Shown one piece after another: positions 8,335 through 17,016 of a DNA stretch of 64,000 bases. Position numbers and translations under genes: made by a program. This stretch comes from Methylobacterium gnaphalii (GTDB lineage Bacteria > Pseudomonadota > Alphaproteobacteria > Rhizobiales > Beijerinckiaceae). How positions within the stretch are numbered: position 1 is the stretch's first letter; the number at the start of each line of letters is the position of its first letter. The stretch is from positions 124,001 through 188,000 of the forward strand of contig NZ_BJZV01000001.1 in NCBI RefSeq assembly GCF_007992215.1, written 5' to 3'. The notes under the pieces are model-generated. The model made no database searches and was not told where the DNA came from. It saw nothing but the letters and a program-made list of their open reading frames with translations.

Positions 8335-8723
8335 GGCGGGCTCCATGTTCAGGCGAGAGAATCGTGCAGCACCTGCCCGACGGGCAGCGTGAAGTCGACG
8401 GTCATGTGACGCGCTTCGTCGTAACCGAGCTTTCAGCGAACTCGAAGACAGGCGACACAATTGCTCGCAGCGGGCTTGGTTCTAAAGACTCTCCGGAGGA
8501 TCCGGTGATGGCCGGATGACGCACCGCACGCAGGGATGTGGGCGACTAGGGGCTACAGCTTCGTCCCTCGGCGGTTGACACCCGGACGCGCTTCGCCAAC
8601 ACCTCGCGCCGTTCCGTGAGGCCGATCGTGGAGCCGGCTCGGAGTTCCGTCTCGGCTCACGCCTGGCGGAGCAGTATCCATCCGGCTTGGGCGCCGGAAC
8701 CACGAGGGGCTGGCTGGCGACCC
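8335..8723. other. Gene-free stretch before accA
   Basis: About 389 bp between divergent start codons. I see no convincing open frame, repeat or hairpin; it presumably holds the promoters of both flanking genes. Confidence 0.5.
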
Positions 8724-9683
8724 ATGGCGACGCGTTCCTACCTGGATTTCGAGAAGCCGGTCGCCGAGCTCGAGGCGAAGCTTGAAGAATTGCGAGCGCT
8801 TGGTGAGCGCGACGGCGCCGTCTCGATCGCCGACGATATTGGCCGGCTCGAGGGCAAGGCCGCGATCGCGCTGCAGGAGATCTACGCGAACCTGACGCCC
8901 TGGCAGAAGACGCAGGTGGCCCGCCACCCGCAGCGTCCTCACTTCGTGGATTACTGCGCAGGGCTGATCCAGGACTTCACGCCGCTCGCGGGTGACCGCA
9001 CCTTCGGCGAGGACGAGGCCATCGTCGGCGGCTTCGGTCGCTTCAAGGGCCAACCGGTGCTGGTGCTCGGCCAGGAGAAGGGCGCGACCACCGAGGCGCG
9101 CCTGCGCCACAATTTCGGCATGGCCCGGCCGGAGGGCTACCGTAAGGCGGTGCGTCTGATGGAGACCGCCGACCGCTTCGGCCTGCCGGTCATCGCCTTC
9201 GTCGACACGGCCGGCGCCTTCCCGGGCATCGAGGCGGAGGAGCGTGGCCAGGCCGAGGCCATTGCCCGCTCGACCCAGGCCTGCCTGGCGCTGGGCGTGC
9301 CCAATGTCGCGATCGTGATCGGCGAAGGCGGTTCGGGCGGCGCCATCGCGCTCGCCACCGCCAACCACGTGCTGATGCTGGAGCACGCCATCTACGGCGT
9401 GATCTCGCCGGAGGGCGCGGCCTCGATCCTGTGGCGCGACCAGGGTCGGGCGCACGACGCGGCCACCGCCATGAAGATCACGGCGCAGGATCTCCTGCGG
9501 CTCGGCATCATCGACGGCATCATCCCTGAGGCCACCGGCGGCGCGCATCGCGACCGCGACGCGGCGATTTCCGAGACGGGCGCAGCCATCGCCTCGGCCC
9601 TGGCCGCTTTCGACGGGCTTGGCGCGGACGAGATCCGCGATCAGCGCGCCGCGAAATTCCTGGAGATCGGCCGCAAGCTCTGA
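8724..9683 (+). CDS. accA: Acetyl-CoA carboxylase carboxyltransferase subunit alpha
   Basis: AccA pairs with AccD to form the carboxyltransferase that moves CO2 from carboxybiotin to acetyl-CoA, the first committed step of fatty acid synthesis. The 319-residue product shows the N-terminal SYLDFEKPVAELEAKLEEL helix, RTFGEDEAIVGGFGRF, GQEKGATTEARLRHNFGMA, VAFVDTAGAFPGIEAEERGQ-like crotonase-fold block, and IGEGGSGGAIALA. The ATG at 8724 matches the standard N-terminus; an upstream in-frame start would add 36 residues of unrelated sequence. It stands alone, which is normal for accA. Confidence 0.96.
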   Translation: MATRSYLDFEKPVAELEAKLEELRALGERDGAVSIADDIGRLEGKAAIALQEIYANLTPWQKTQVARHPQRPHFVDYCAGLIQDFTPLAGDRTFGEDEAIVGGFGRFKGQPVLVLGQEKGATTEARLRHNFGMARPEGYRKAVRLMETADRFGLPVIAFVDTAGAFPGIEAEERGQAEAIARSTQACLALGVPNVAIVIGEGGSGGAIALATANHVLMLEHAIYGVISPEGAASILWRDQGRAHDAATAMKITAQDLLRLGIIDGIIPEATGGAHRDRDAAISETGAAIASALAAFDGLGADEIRDQRAAKFLEIGRKL

Positions 9684-9951
9684 GGCGCCCTCCCGGCGCA
9701 AGTGTTTGCAGAGTCTCCGGCTGCGCGAGTTTTGCACAGGTCGACCGCGAAGACTCGGGAATGCTGTAACGGCCCCGCTTTCGCCCGAAAGCATCTGCAG
9801 TGATGCCGGCTCACCACACTGGTCGACCTTTCAGCGCCGGGCCCTCTCAATTCCTTGAGGTAACATCCGGGTAAGTCTAACGGGGCTATTGGGTTGGGGA
9901 GTGGCGCCGCTCGGCCGAAAGGTCTGCGGGCGCATGCAAACGGGGTCCCCC

Positions 9952-11454
9952 ATGTCTGTGCGTCCGTTCGCGGTTGCCGGTCTCGTCGCGGTGGCGTTGT
10001 CCCTCGGAGCCTGCCAGGACAGCGGCATGCTCGGCGGAGTTTCGACCCGAAGCCTGACACCGATCCCGGCCCAGACCGTTGCACTCATGCAGACCAAAGG
10101 CATGAGCCCGTCCGATCCCATCCTCATCCGCGCCTACAAGAAGGAAGCGGAGATGGAGGTCTGGAAACGCAATTCCAGCGGCCAGTACGCCCTTCTCAAG
10201 ACCTTCCCGATCTGTCGCTGGTCCGGCCAGCTCGGTCCGAAGCTCAAGGAAGGCGACCGTCAGGCCCCCGAGGGTTTCTACACAATCACTCCGGGCCAGA
10301 TGAACCCGAACTCGGCCTACTACCTGTCCTTCGATGTCGGCTATCCGAACGCGGTCGACCGAGCCAAGGGCGGCACCGGCAAATACATCATGGTGCACGG
10401 CACCTGTTCGTCGGCCGGCTGCTTCGCCATGACCGACGCCTCGATGTCCGAGGTCTACGCCATCGCCCGCGACGCCTTCCAGGGCGGTCAGCGCGCCTTT
10501 CAGTTCCAGTCCTACCCGTTCCGGATGACGGCCACGAACATGGCCAAGTTCCGCAACGATCCGAACGCGCCGTTCTGGCGGAACCTCAAGGAGGGCTCGG
10601 ACTATTTCGAGGCCCTGAAGGAGGAGCCCCGTACTGCGGCCTGCGGCACGAAATACGTCTTCGGCGGCTCGGACGTTGCCGCCGGTTCCTGCACGCCGCG
10701 AGTCGACCCGCTGGTGGCTGAGAAGCGCGAGAATGATAACCGGCAGATCGCCGAACTCGTCGCAAAGGGCGAGAAGGCCACCCGTGTCGTCTACCAGGAC
10801 GGCTCGGGCAACCCGGTGTTCCGTCAGCAGCTGCCGCAGAGCAGCTTCGCCGCGCTGACGGAGTCCGACAAGGACAAGGAACTCGCCTACTCGGCTAAGG
10901 ACTACGCGCGCCACAATCTCGGCGAAGTAAGCCGCCCCGAGAGCCTCGCCGCCGGCCCGCAGGAGATCGAGATCGACGCCAAGGGACGTCCGATCCTCGT
11001 CGCGACAGCCTCGCCCGCCGCGCCCGGCCCGACCAAGGCGGCCGCCTCGGCCCTCGCGACGAAAAGTGCCAAGGGCAAGCTCGAGCCCGTCGTGAAGGGA
11101 CCGACCCTGCTGGCCTCCCAGGATGCGGCAACGGAGACGAAGCCGGCCGCTCCCGCCCGTATCGCAGTGGCCGATGCCGAAGGTGATCCGGCGACTTACA
11201 AGAAGCTCCTCGGCAATCTGTTCGGTAAGCCCGAAGCGGCGCCGGCCGCTCCCGCGCCCATCGCGGACGCTGCACCGGCGGATGAGAAGCCTGCCTCGGC
11301 AACGCCGTCGACGCGGATCGCCGCACGGCACGCGATGCGTGTCAGGGAGGTCACCGAGACCGCTGCGACCTCGAAGAAGACGGAGGCGCCGAAGCGCCAC
11401 GCTGACGCAGCCGCGCCTGCCGCCAAGGATGAGAAGCCCCGCGCCAAGAACTGA
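9952..11454 (+). CDS. L,D-transpeptidase (YkuD/YafK type) lipoprotein with long disordered tail
   Basis: A 500-residue predicted lipoprotein: the signal sequence ends in the lipobox LGAC with Cys21. Residues about 55-215 form an L,D-transpeptidase catalytic domain of the YafK/DpaA-like type, with the active-site motif HGTCSSAGCFAMTD (His149, Cys157). Such enzymes cross-link or hydrolyse peptidoglycan and lipoprotein-peptidoglycan bonds in the periplasm. The second half (from about 330) is Ala/Pro/Lys-rich and low-complexity and looks disordered, perhaps wall-spanning. I chose the ATG at 9952 because it starts the lipoprotein signal; an earlier GTG/ATG would bury it. No partner genes are adjacent. 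Confidence 0.88.
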   Translation: MSVRPFAVAGLVAVALSLGACQDSGMLGGVSTRSLTPIPAQTVALMQTKGMSPSDPILIRAYKKEAEMEVWKRNSSGQYALLKTFPICRWSGQLGPKLKEGDRQAPEGFYTITPGQMNPNSAYYLSFDVGYPNAVDRAKGGTGKYIMVHGTCSSAGCFAMTDASMSEVYAIARDAFQGGQRAFQFQSYPFRMTATNMAKFRNDPNAPFWRNLKEGSDYFEALKEEPRTAACGTKYVFGGSDVAAGSCTPRVDPLVAEKRENDNRQIAELVAKGEKATRVVYQDGSGNPVFRQQLPQSSFAALTESDKDKELAYSAKDYARHNLGEVSRPESLAAGPQEIEIDAKGRPILVATASPAAPGPTKAAASALATKSAKGKLEPVVKGPTLLASQDAATETKPAAPARIAVADAEGDPATYKKLLGNLFGKPEAAPAAPAPIADAAPADEKPASATPSTRIAARHAMRVREVTETAATSKKTEAPKRHADAAAPAAKDEKPRAKN

Positions 11455-11977
11455 GGCGAAGGCTACGCCGATCCCTCAGGCTCCTGAGGATCCGCGACCT
11501 GTAAGGTGAGCTGCACCGCTAGAGCCGGAGCGGTCCGACCTCCCGAACCGTGACCGTCAGTACGCCGCTGACCGGTCGATCGATCTCCGATCGAAAGGGC
11601 TGGACGCGGGGCTCGAAGGCGACATCCCGCGCATGCGGAAGCGACGTGCAGTTGCAGCCCTCGTCGTCGAGGCGCGCTCCACCGTCGTCGACGTCGAAGA
11701 CGTCGCGCGGCATAGCGTCTGTCGGTTGATGTCCGAGGGACGATCCCGTCGTTGAGATGCAGCACTGGTTTCCAACGACGGCATCTTGTGAAGGCTGCGA
11801 ATGAATCGGCGCCCGTGACCTACATGTGGCGGCGTCGAAATCGTCACGATAACATCAATCAGACGTCTCGATTTCCCCTGTTCTTGGCAGTTGCTAGCGC
11901 AATATGGGTCCGAAACCGGACCGAAACTTAATCCACATCATAGAGCTTGGTCGTGTAGGCCAGAATGGGAGCCGCGC
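11455..11977. other. Gene-free stretch
   Basis: About 520 bp after the L,D-transpeptidase gene. A hairpin (GATCCCTCAGG / CCTGAGGATC, 11470-11492) without a T-run may slow or end transcription. The minus-strand open frames here encode Arg/Ser-rich sequences without homology signs, and I do not accept them as genes. Confidence 0.5.
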
Positions 11978-12211
11978 ATGCCACGCTTCTTTATCGACAT
12001 CAGGGCGGGGGACACGATCGCCCGCGATGATGACGGAGCGGACTACCCGCAATTTGGGGACGCCCGGCAGGAGGCACTGTCTACGCTCGCCGACGTATCG
12101 AGGGTTCACCTCGGCGATGGCAGCGAGCACGGCTACGTCGCCGCGGTTCGGGATGAGGATGACAAGGTGGTGTTCAAGGCGACGTTGTCACTGACCGTCG
12201 ATGAGGTCTGA
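11978..12211 (+). CDS. DUF6894 family small protein
   Basis: A 77-residue acidic protein. The layout (MPRFFIDIRAGDTIARDDDG, then an Ala/Leu helix EALSTLADVSRV, then a C-terminal strand pair VVFKATLSLTVDE) matches the small DUF6894 family that is expanded in Methylobacterium and Bradyrhizobium. Function is unknown. The ATG at 11978 gives the family N-terminus MPRFF; the longer open frame starting at 11891 adds unrelated residues. It is isolated between gene-free stretches and may be a single-gene, stress-type unit, though no sigma-factor box was found. Confidence 0.75.
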   Translation: MPRFFIDIRAGDTIARDDDGADYPQFGDARQEALSTLADVSRVHLGDGSEHGYVAAVRDEDDKVVFKATLSLTVDEV

Positions 12212-12484
12212 TCACGGATCGGCATCGCTGCGAAAGGGGCAGCCGGAGCTTTAGCGTAGACCATCAACCCGTCGCCACGCACCATTCGCCGGCGAGCGAG
12301 AGCGCAGCCGAATACACGGTCTACCCGGATTCCCCGCGAACCCCCACGATGAAATCACATCCATCGTCGTCCGGCATCTTGGCGCGCGCCTTTGCGCGAC
12401 AATCGGGCAGAGATATTTGCAAGTTGTTCGGAAGGAGATTCTCGGGCGTATTCTCCCGAGGTCGTGCGAAACTCCATAAAGAAA

Positions 12485-12502
12485 GGGGCCCCGAAGGGCC
12501 CC
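12485..12502 (-). terminator. Rho-independent terminator with UUCG loop
   Basis: Read on the minus strand: GGGGCCC-TTCG-GGGCCCC followed by TTTCTTT. A 7-bp all-GC stem capped by a UUCG tetraloop, 11 bp after the stop codon of the Met/His-rich gene. This is one of the cleanest terminators in the window. Confidence 0.93.
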
Positions 12503-12513
12503 GTTTCCGCCGA

Positions 12514-12765
12514 TCACATGCGATGCATGTGGCGCTGCATCATATGACGATGCATCATGCGACGCTCCATGTGACGGCGCATCATCTTGCGCTCCATGTG
12601 CCGGCGCATCATGCGGCGCTCCATGCGGTCGTGCATGCCCACCGTCGTGATGGTCTCGGGGGCGGCGACGCCCATCGGGGCTCCCGGAGCGGCCGAGGCC
12701 GAGGTCGCGACGGCAGCACCGCCGAGAGAGGCCAACACGGCCACAGCGAAAGTCAGTTTCCTCAC
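12514..12765 (-). CDS. Secreted Met/Arg/His-rich tandem-repeat protein
   Basis: An 83-residue protein with a Sec signal peptide (residues 1-26, ending SASA|AP). After an 18-residue linker, the C-terminal 36 residues consist of four 9-residue repeats: MERRMMRRH (48-56), MERKMMRRH (57-65), MERRMMHRH (66-74) and a diverged MMQRHMHRM (75-83). The repeats are strongly basic and likely helical, with Met and His aligned on repeat faces. That could bind soft metals such as Cu(I), or nucleic acid or membranes; no function is established. The gene has a strong terminator and stands alone next to a PhoH-type gene. It is clearly a real gene: signal peptide, repeats and terminator agree. Confidence 0.8.
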   Translation of the reverse strand: MRKLTFAVAVLASLGGAAVATSASAAPGAPMGVAAPETITTVGMHDRMERRMMRRHMERKMMRRHMERRMMHRHMMQRHMHRM

Positions 12766-12949
12766 GAGAGACTCCAGTTCTCTTTTTGCAAGATGGAGCG
12801 ACGGGTTCGTTTTTCGGCCGCCCTCGCCCGGAGAACGAACCCTTCGCGGGGACTAAACACCGCGACCCCCGATACAGTTTCATTTCGGATGCACATCGTT
12901 CGACCTTTCTCCAGCGCGCGGAGAAAGGTCGACGCGACGGGGTGCCGGT

Positions 12950-13666
12950 CTAGAGTTTGGCCTCCTCGAAAGCCCGTACCCACTCCGCGCAGGCGCCCGA
13001 GCGGACGATGTCGTCCAGAGTGAACTCGACAATCGGGATGTTCATCATCCGGCTCTTCACGAGGTGGATCACCGTGCGCAGGCCCGAGGTCTCGCGCAGA
13101 TCGGTTTGGGAGACGTCGCCGTTGATGATGACCTGACAATCGTCGCCGATACGCGTCAGGAACATCTTGATCTCGGCTGTGGTGGTGTTCTGCGCCTCGT
13201 CGAGGATCACGAGGCAGTTCTTAAAGGTGCGCCCGCGCATCACCTCGAAGGGCACGATCTCGATGTCGCCAGTCTTGAGAGCAATCTCGAAGGCGGCGTC
13301 GCCCATTCGCTCTTTCATCGTCTCGGTAAGGGGGGCGACCCAGGGGGCAATCTTTTCGTCGAGGCTGCCCGGGAAGAAGCCAAGGCTGCGGCCGGAGGCG
13401 ACGTTGGGGCGGGTGATGATGACCTTGGCGATCCGCCGCTGCCTGAGTTGGTCCGCGGCGCGGGTGCCGGCGATGTAGGTCTTTCCGGTGCCGGCAGGTC
13501 CTAGGACGATGACCTGTTGGGAGGAAGAGAGAGCGTCGAGGTAGTCGCCTTGTCGTTCTGTGAGCGGTTGTATCGGAGCCAGATGGCGTTCTTCGTCGAA
13601 ACGGGTGCGATGGAGACGTGGGGTACGATCTTCAACCAGTTCAAGCCGTGCGCGTCGTCTTTTCAT
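12950..13666 (-). CDS. PhoH-like ATPase
   Basis: A 238-residue P-loop ATPase of the PhoH family. Walker A GPAGTGKT (56-63), the ITRP motif, Walker B with DEAQN (NCLVILDEAQNTT), and the GDVSQTDL sensor region are all visible. PhoH proteins are helicase-like ATPases associated with RNA metabolism and, in some bacteria, phosphate stress. The protein lacks the N-terminal extension of the longer ybeZ-type PhoH (about 340 residues) and is not next to ybeY, so it is probably a second, short paralogue. The start ATG at 13666 is preceded by a GGAG-type ribosome-binding site. Confidence 0.88.
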   Translation of the reverse strand: MKRRRARLELVEDRTPRLHRTRFDEERHLAPIQPLTERQGDYLDALSSSQQVIVLGPAGTGKTYIAGTRAADQLRQRRIAKVIITRPNVASGRSLGFFPGSLDEKIAPWVAPLTETMKERMGDAAFEIALKTGDIEIVPFEVMRGRTFKNCLVILDEAQNTTTAEIKMFLTRIGDDCQVIINGDVSQTDLRETSGLRTVIHLVKSRMMNIPIVEFTLDDIVRSGACAEWVRAFEEAKL

Positions 13667-14115
13667 CGATCAACACTCCACCTGGACCTTGATGTCCCGA
13701 GCCTGGATAGATTTTTCGACTTGTCCGAACTTACACTGTCTAGCTCCTTCTCCGATCTGGTCTGGGCGACCTTGCAAAAGCAAAGCCAATCTGATCACGA
13801 CAGTTCCCGCTGATCGCGCGAGAGCTGTGGACTACATCCTGACGACAATGGATATCGCAGGGCCGCGCGACGCGCGTGTGACTCGGCGTTGCGTTCGGCA
13901 GGTCAGGAAGATGTCGCGCGAGCTTGCGTCCGGCGTGTCGCCCCAGGACGGCAATTGAACGAAGCGCGAGCGACTTTTCTCGGGGGGCAGAAAGGGGAGG
14001 CGCCGGATCGGCACCTGAGGTGGATCGGAATGACGGAGCGCCCGTCAGCACCATCGCCCTCGCTCGCCCACATTGGAGCGATACCGGCCGGCCGCGAACG
14101 GCTCGGCGGGACGCC
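13667..14115. other. Gene-free stretch between phoH-type and helicase genes
   Basis: About 450 bp upstream of the PhoH-like gene and downstream of the helicase gene. No frame with credible codon use was found. It must contain the PhoH promoter, but no consensus element stands out. Confidence 0.5.
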
Positions 14116-16488
14116 TCATCCCGCTTGGACGAAGCTGTCGAGCACCATCTTGCGGCCGGCCTTGTCGAAGTCAACGGTCAGCTTGTTGCCATCGACTCCG
14201 GCCACGGTTCCAGGGCCGAACTTCGTGTGGAAGACACGCGCGCCGCCCGTGAAGGCCGAGGCCGAGCCCGTGGATTTCGCCACCAACTCGCCTTCGATCT
14301 GGCGCGGACCACCCGAGCGGCCAACGGTGCCGCTGCCGAAGGTGCCTCCGAACTTGTGACCGGTCTGCGCCTGAGCGCGCTGCCAGCCCGGGGTGGCGTA
14401 GGAGGAACCGAACGGCGTCGGGTTGCGATCGAAGCGCGAGGCGCCGGCGGAGAAATGCGCCGGGGCGTCGATCACGTCGACGGCGCCCGCCGGCAACTCG
14501 TCGATGAAGCGCGAGGGGATGGTCGAGGACCACAGGCCGTGAATCCGGCGATTGACGGCGAAGGAAAGCTTTGCTCGTTTGCGCGCCCGGGTGAGGCCGA
14601 CATGAGCGAGGCGGCGCTCCTCTTCGAGACCGGCGCGGCCGCTCTCATCCAGCGCCCGTTGGTTCGGAAACAGGCCGTCCTCCCAGCCGGGCAGAAACAC
14701 GGTATCGAATTCCAGGCCTTTGGCGGCGTGGAGCGTCATCAGCGAGACGCGCTCGGCGCCCTCAGTCTCGGACGCTTCCATCACCAGCGAGACGTGTTCG
14801 AGGAAGGCGGCGAGGTCCGGGAATTCCTCCATCGAGCGGACGAATTCCTTGAGGTTCTCCAGCCGGCCGGCGGCGTCGGCCGAACGGTCCTTCTTCCACA
14901 TGTCGGTGTAGCCGGACTCCTCCAGGATCGTCTGCGCGACCTCGGAATGCGGCTGGTTCTCGACGAGCCGCGCCCATCTCGAAAAACTCTCGACGAGGCC
15001 GCGCAGCATGGTGCGGGCGCGCGGCTTCAACTCGTCTGTCTCGATCAGCTTCCGTGACGCGGCGAGCAGCGGGATGCGGTCGGCGCGGGCGAAGGCGTGC
15101 AGCGTCTGCAAGGTCGCATCGCCGAGGCCGCGCTTCGGCGTGTTGAAAATGCGCTCGAAGGCGAGATCGTCGGCCGGATTGGCGGTGACACGCAGATAGG
15201 CCAGCGCGTCACGGATCTCGGCGCGCTCGTAGAAGCGCGGACCGCCGATCACCCGGTAGGGCAGGCCGAGCTGGACGAAGCGGTCCTCGATCTCGCGCAT
15301 CTGCGCGGAGATGCGCACCAGCACCGCGATCTCGGAGAGCGAATGTTTCTTGCGCTGGAGGGACTCGATCTCTTCACCGAGGAGCCGTGCCTCCTCCTCG
15401 GAGTCCCAGGCTCCGGTGACGGTGACGGGCTCGCCCTGCTCAGCTTCCGTGCGCAGCGTCTTGCCGAGGCGGCTCTCGTTCTTGGCGATGAGGCCAGAGG
15501 CGGCGGCGAGGATGTGGCCGGTGGAGCGGTAGTTGCGCTCCAGCCGAACGACGACGGCGCCCGGAAAGTCGTGCTCGAAGCGCAGGATGTTGTCGACTTC
15601 GGCGCCGCGCCAGCCGTAGATCGACTGGTCGTCGTCGCCGACGCAGGCGACGTTCTTGCGCTTCTGCGCCAGCAGCCTCAGCCAGAGATACTGCGCGACG
15701 TTCGTATCCTGATACTCGTCAACGAGGATGTATCGGAAGCGGTCCTGGTAATTCTCCAGGATGTCCGGATGCTCGCGCCAGAGCTTGAGGCAGAGCAGCA
15801 GCAGGTCGCCGAAATCGACGGCGTTCAGCGTCTTCAACCGCTCTTGGTAGGCGGTGTAGAGCGCGCCTCCCTTGCCGAAAGCAAAGGCCTGAGCCTCGCC
15901 CGGCGGCACCTGTTCGGGGCCGAGGCCACGGTTCTTCCAGCCGTCGATGGTGTGACCCAGCGAGCGAGCCGGCCAGCGCTTCTCGTCGATGTTCTGGTCG
16001 ATGATGACCTGCTTCATCAGCCGAAGCTGGTCGTCCGTGCCGAGGATGGTGAAATCCGATCTCAACCCCACTAGCTCGGCGTGGCGGCGCAGGATCTTGG
16101 TGCCGATGGCGTGGAAGGTGCCGAGCCAAGGCATGCCTTCGCCGGCCGGCCCGATAAGCCCGCCGATGCGATGTTTCATCTCGCGGGCGGCCTTGTTGGT
16201 GAAGGTCACCGAGAGGATGTCGTAAGGTCGCGCCCGGCCGGTCGCGATCAGATGGGCGATCCGCGTTGTGAGGACGCGGGTCTTGCCAGTGCCGGCACCA
16301 GCGAGCACCAGGACCGGCCCCTCCGTCGTCTCGACGGCGCGGCGCTGTTCCGGGTTCAAGCCCTTGAGGTAGGACGCCGCCTCTGGCCTCAGCGCCGCCA
16401 TCGCGCGGGCCGTGATGGAGACGGGGCTGGGGGCCTCGGGCGCGGCGTCGTGCGCGTCCTGGCGCGACTCGTCGGGCTGGTGCTTCAT
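14116..16488 (-). CDS. uvrD: UvrD/PcrA-type ATP-dependent DNA helicase
   Basis: A 790-residue superfamily 1A 3'-5' DNA helicase involved in nucleotide-excision and mismatch repair and in clearing protein-DNA complexes. Motifs are complete: Q-motif region LNPEQRRAVE, Walker A AGAGTGKT (63-70), TFTNKAAREMK (Ia), VDEYQDTN (II), DDDQSIYGWRGA (III), TLHAAKGLEFDTVFLPG (V) and VGLTRARKR (VI). The C-terminal 40 residues (RVFHTKFGPGTVAGVDG and following) form the Tudor-like RNA polymerase-binding fold seen in PcrA/UvrD. A disordered N-terminal 25 residues precede the helicase core. It is monocistronic as far as can be seen. Confidence 0.95.
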   Translation of the reverse strand: MKHQPDESRQDAHDAAPEAPSPVSITARAMAALRPEAASYLKGLNPEQRRAVETTEGPVLVLAGAGTGKTRVLTTRIAHLIATGRARPYDILSVTFTNKAAREMKHRIGGLIGPAGEGMPWLGTFHAIGTKILRRHAELVGLRSDFTILGTDDQLRLMKQVIIDQNIDEKRWPARSLGHTIDGWKNRGLGPEQVPPGEAQAFAFGKGGALYTAYQERLKTLNAVDFGDLLLLCLKLWREHPDILENYQDRFRYILVDEYQDTNVAQYLWLRLLAQKRKNVACVGDDDQSIYGWRGAEVDNILRFEHDFPGAVVVRLERNYRSTGHILAAASGLIAKNESRLGKTLRTEAEQGEPVTVTGAWDSEEEARLLGEEIESLQRKKHSLSEIAVLVRISAQMREIEDRFVQLGLPYRVIGGPRFYERAEIRDALAYLRVTANPADDLAFERIFNTPKRGLGDATLQTLHAFARADRIPLLAASRKLIETDELKPRARTMLRGLVESFSRWARLVENQPHSEVAQTILEESGYTDMWKKDRSADAAGRLENLKEFVRSMEEFPDLAAFLEHVSLVMEASETEGAERVSLMTLHAAKGLEFDTVFLPGWEDGLFPNQRALDESGRAGLEEERRLAHVGLTRARKRAKLSFAVNRRIHGLWSSTIPSRFIDELPAGAVDVIDAPAHFSAGASRFDRNPTPFGSSYATPGWQRAQAQTGHKFGGTFGSGTVGRSGGPRQIEGELVAKSTGSASAFTGGARVFHTKFGPGTVAGVDGNKLTVDFDKAGRKMVLDSFVQAG

Positions 16489-16613
16489 CCGGGCATCCCT
16501 GGACCAAAACGCGAACGCCGTCGAGGGCCGGCTGGGAACTCCGGCAACCGCTCGCGCGTCGTTTCTGACGAGCCGGACCTATCCGGCCAAACCCCATCCT
16601 CCAAGGAGCCGCC

Positions 16614-16880
16614 ATGCGCGCCCCGTTTTTCGTCCCGTCGCTCGCCCTTTCATGCGCCGTCGTGCTGGGCCTCGCCGGTCCCGCTAACGCACAATTCTCG
16701 GGCGGCGTCGGCTCCTCGAACGCCGTCAACCAGTCCTTTCAGCAGCAGAACTCCATGCGCGGCATTCAGCAGCAGCAGACCTTCAACAACAATCAGATGA
16801 ATGCGCATCGGACCACCGATCGGCTCTACAACAACACCAGCTCCAATCCGGGCGGCTACATCAGACGCCGCCATCGCTGA
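16614..16880 (+). CDS. Small secreted Gln/Asn-rich protein
   Basis: An 88-residue protein with a signal peptide (about 1-26, ending ANA|QF). The mature part of about 60 residues is very rich in Gln, Asn and Ser (SFQQQNSMRGIQQQQTFNNN) and ends in a basic tail GGYIRRRHR. No known domain is recognised. A strong ribosome-binding site (CAAGGAGCC) precedes the ATG. The Q/N-rich composition resembles prion-like or adhesive low-complexity segments, but that is only a compositional remark. It sits between the helicase gene (divergent) and the AsmA gene (same strand, 136 bp on). Confidence 0.7.
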   Translation: MRAPFFVPSLALSCAVVLGLAGPANAQFSGGVGSSNAVNQSFQQQNSMRGIQQQQTFNNNQMNAHRTTDRLYNNTSSNPGGYIRRRHR

Positions 16881-17016
16881 TCTACCGCGCTGACGCGGCG
16901 AGAACACAGGCAGGTGGTGCAAGGTCGTGCTAAGCGCCAGGGTAGAGCGCCGGTGGCCTCGGCCCGCGGGTGACTCGTGGTGCCGCCCGCGGGCGGCGTG
17001 ACCGGAAACACGAGCC

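Noticed and set aside
8553..9794. A 413-codon minus-strand frame across accA
   Set aside because: It is antisense to accA, whose sequence is fully conserved; the composition (Arg, Gly, Asp) is the usual mirror of a GC-rich gene.
11463..11847. Short minus-strand frames after the L,D-transpeptidase gene
   Set aside because: Arg/Ser-rich, no ribosome-binding site, no domain or signal peptide.
16535..16563. GGAAC followed by CGTT upstream of the Q/N-rich gene, as a general-stress (EcfG) promoter
   Set aside because: The spacing is 20 nt, longer than the 16-18 nt expected, so I do not count it.
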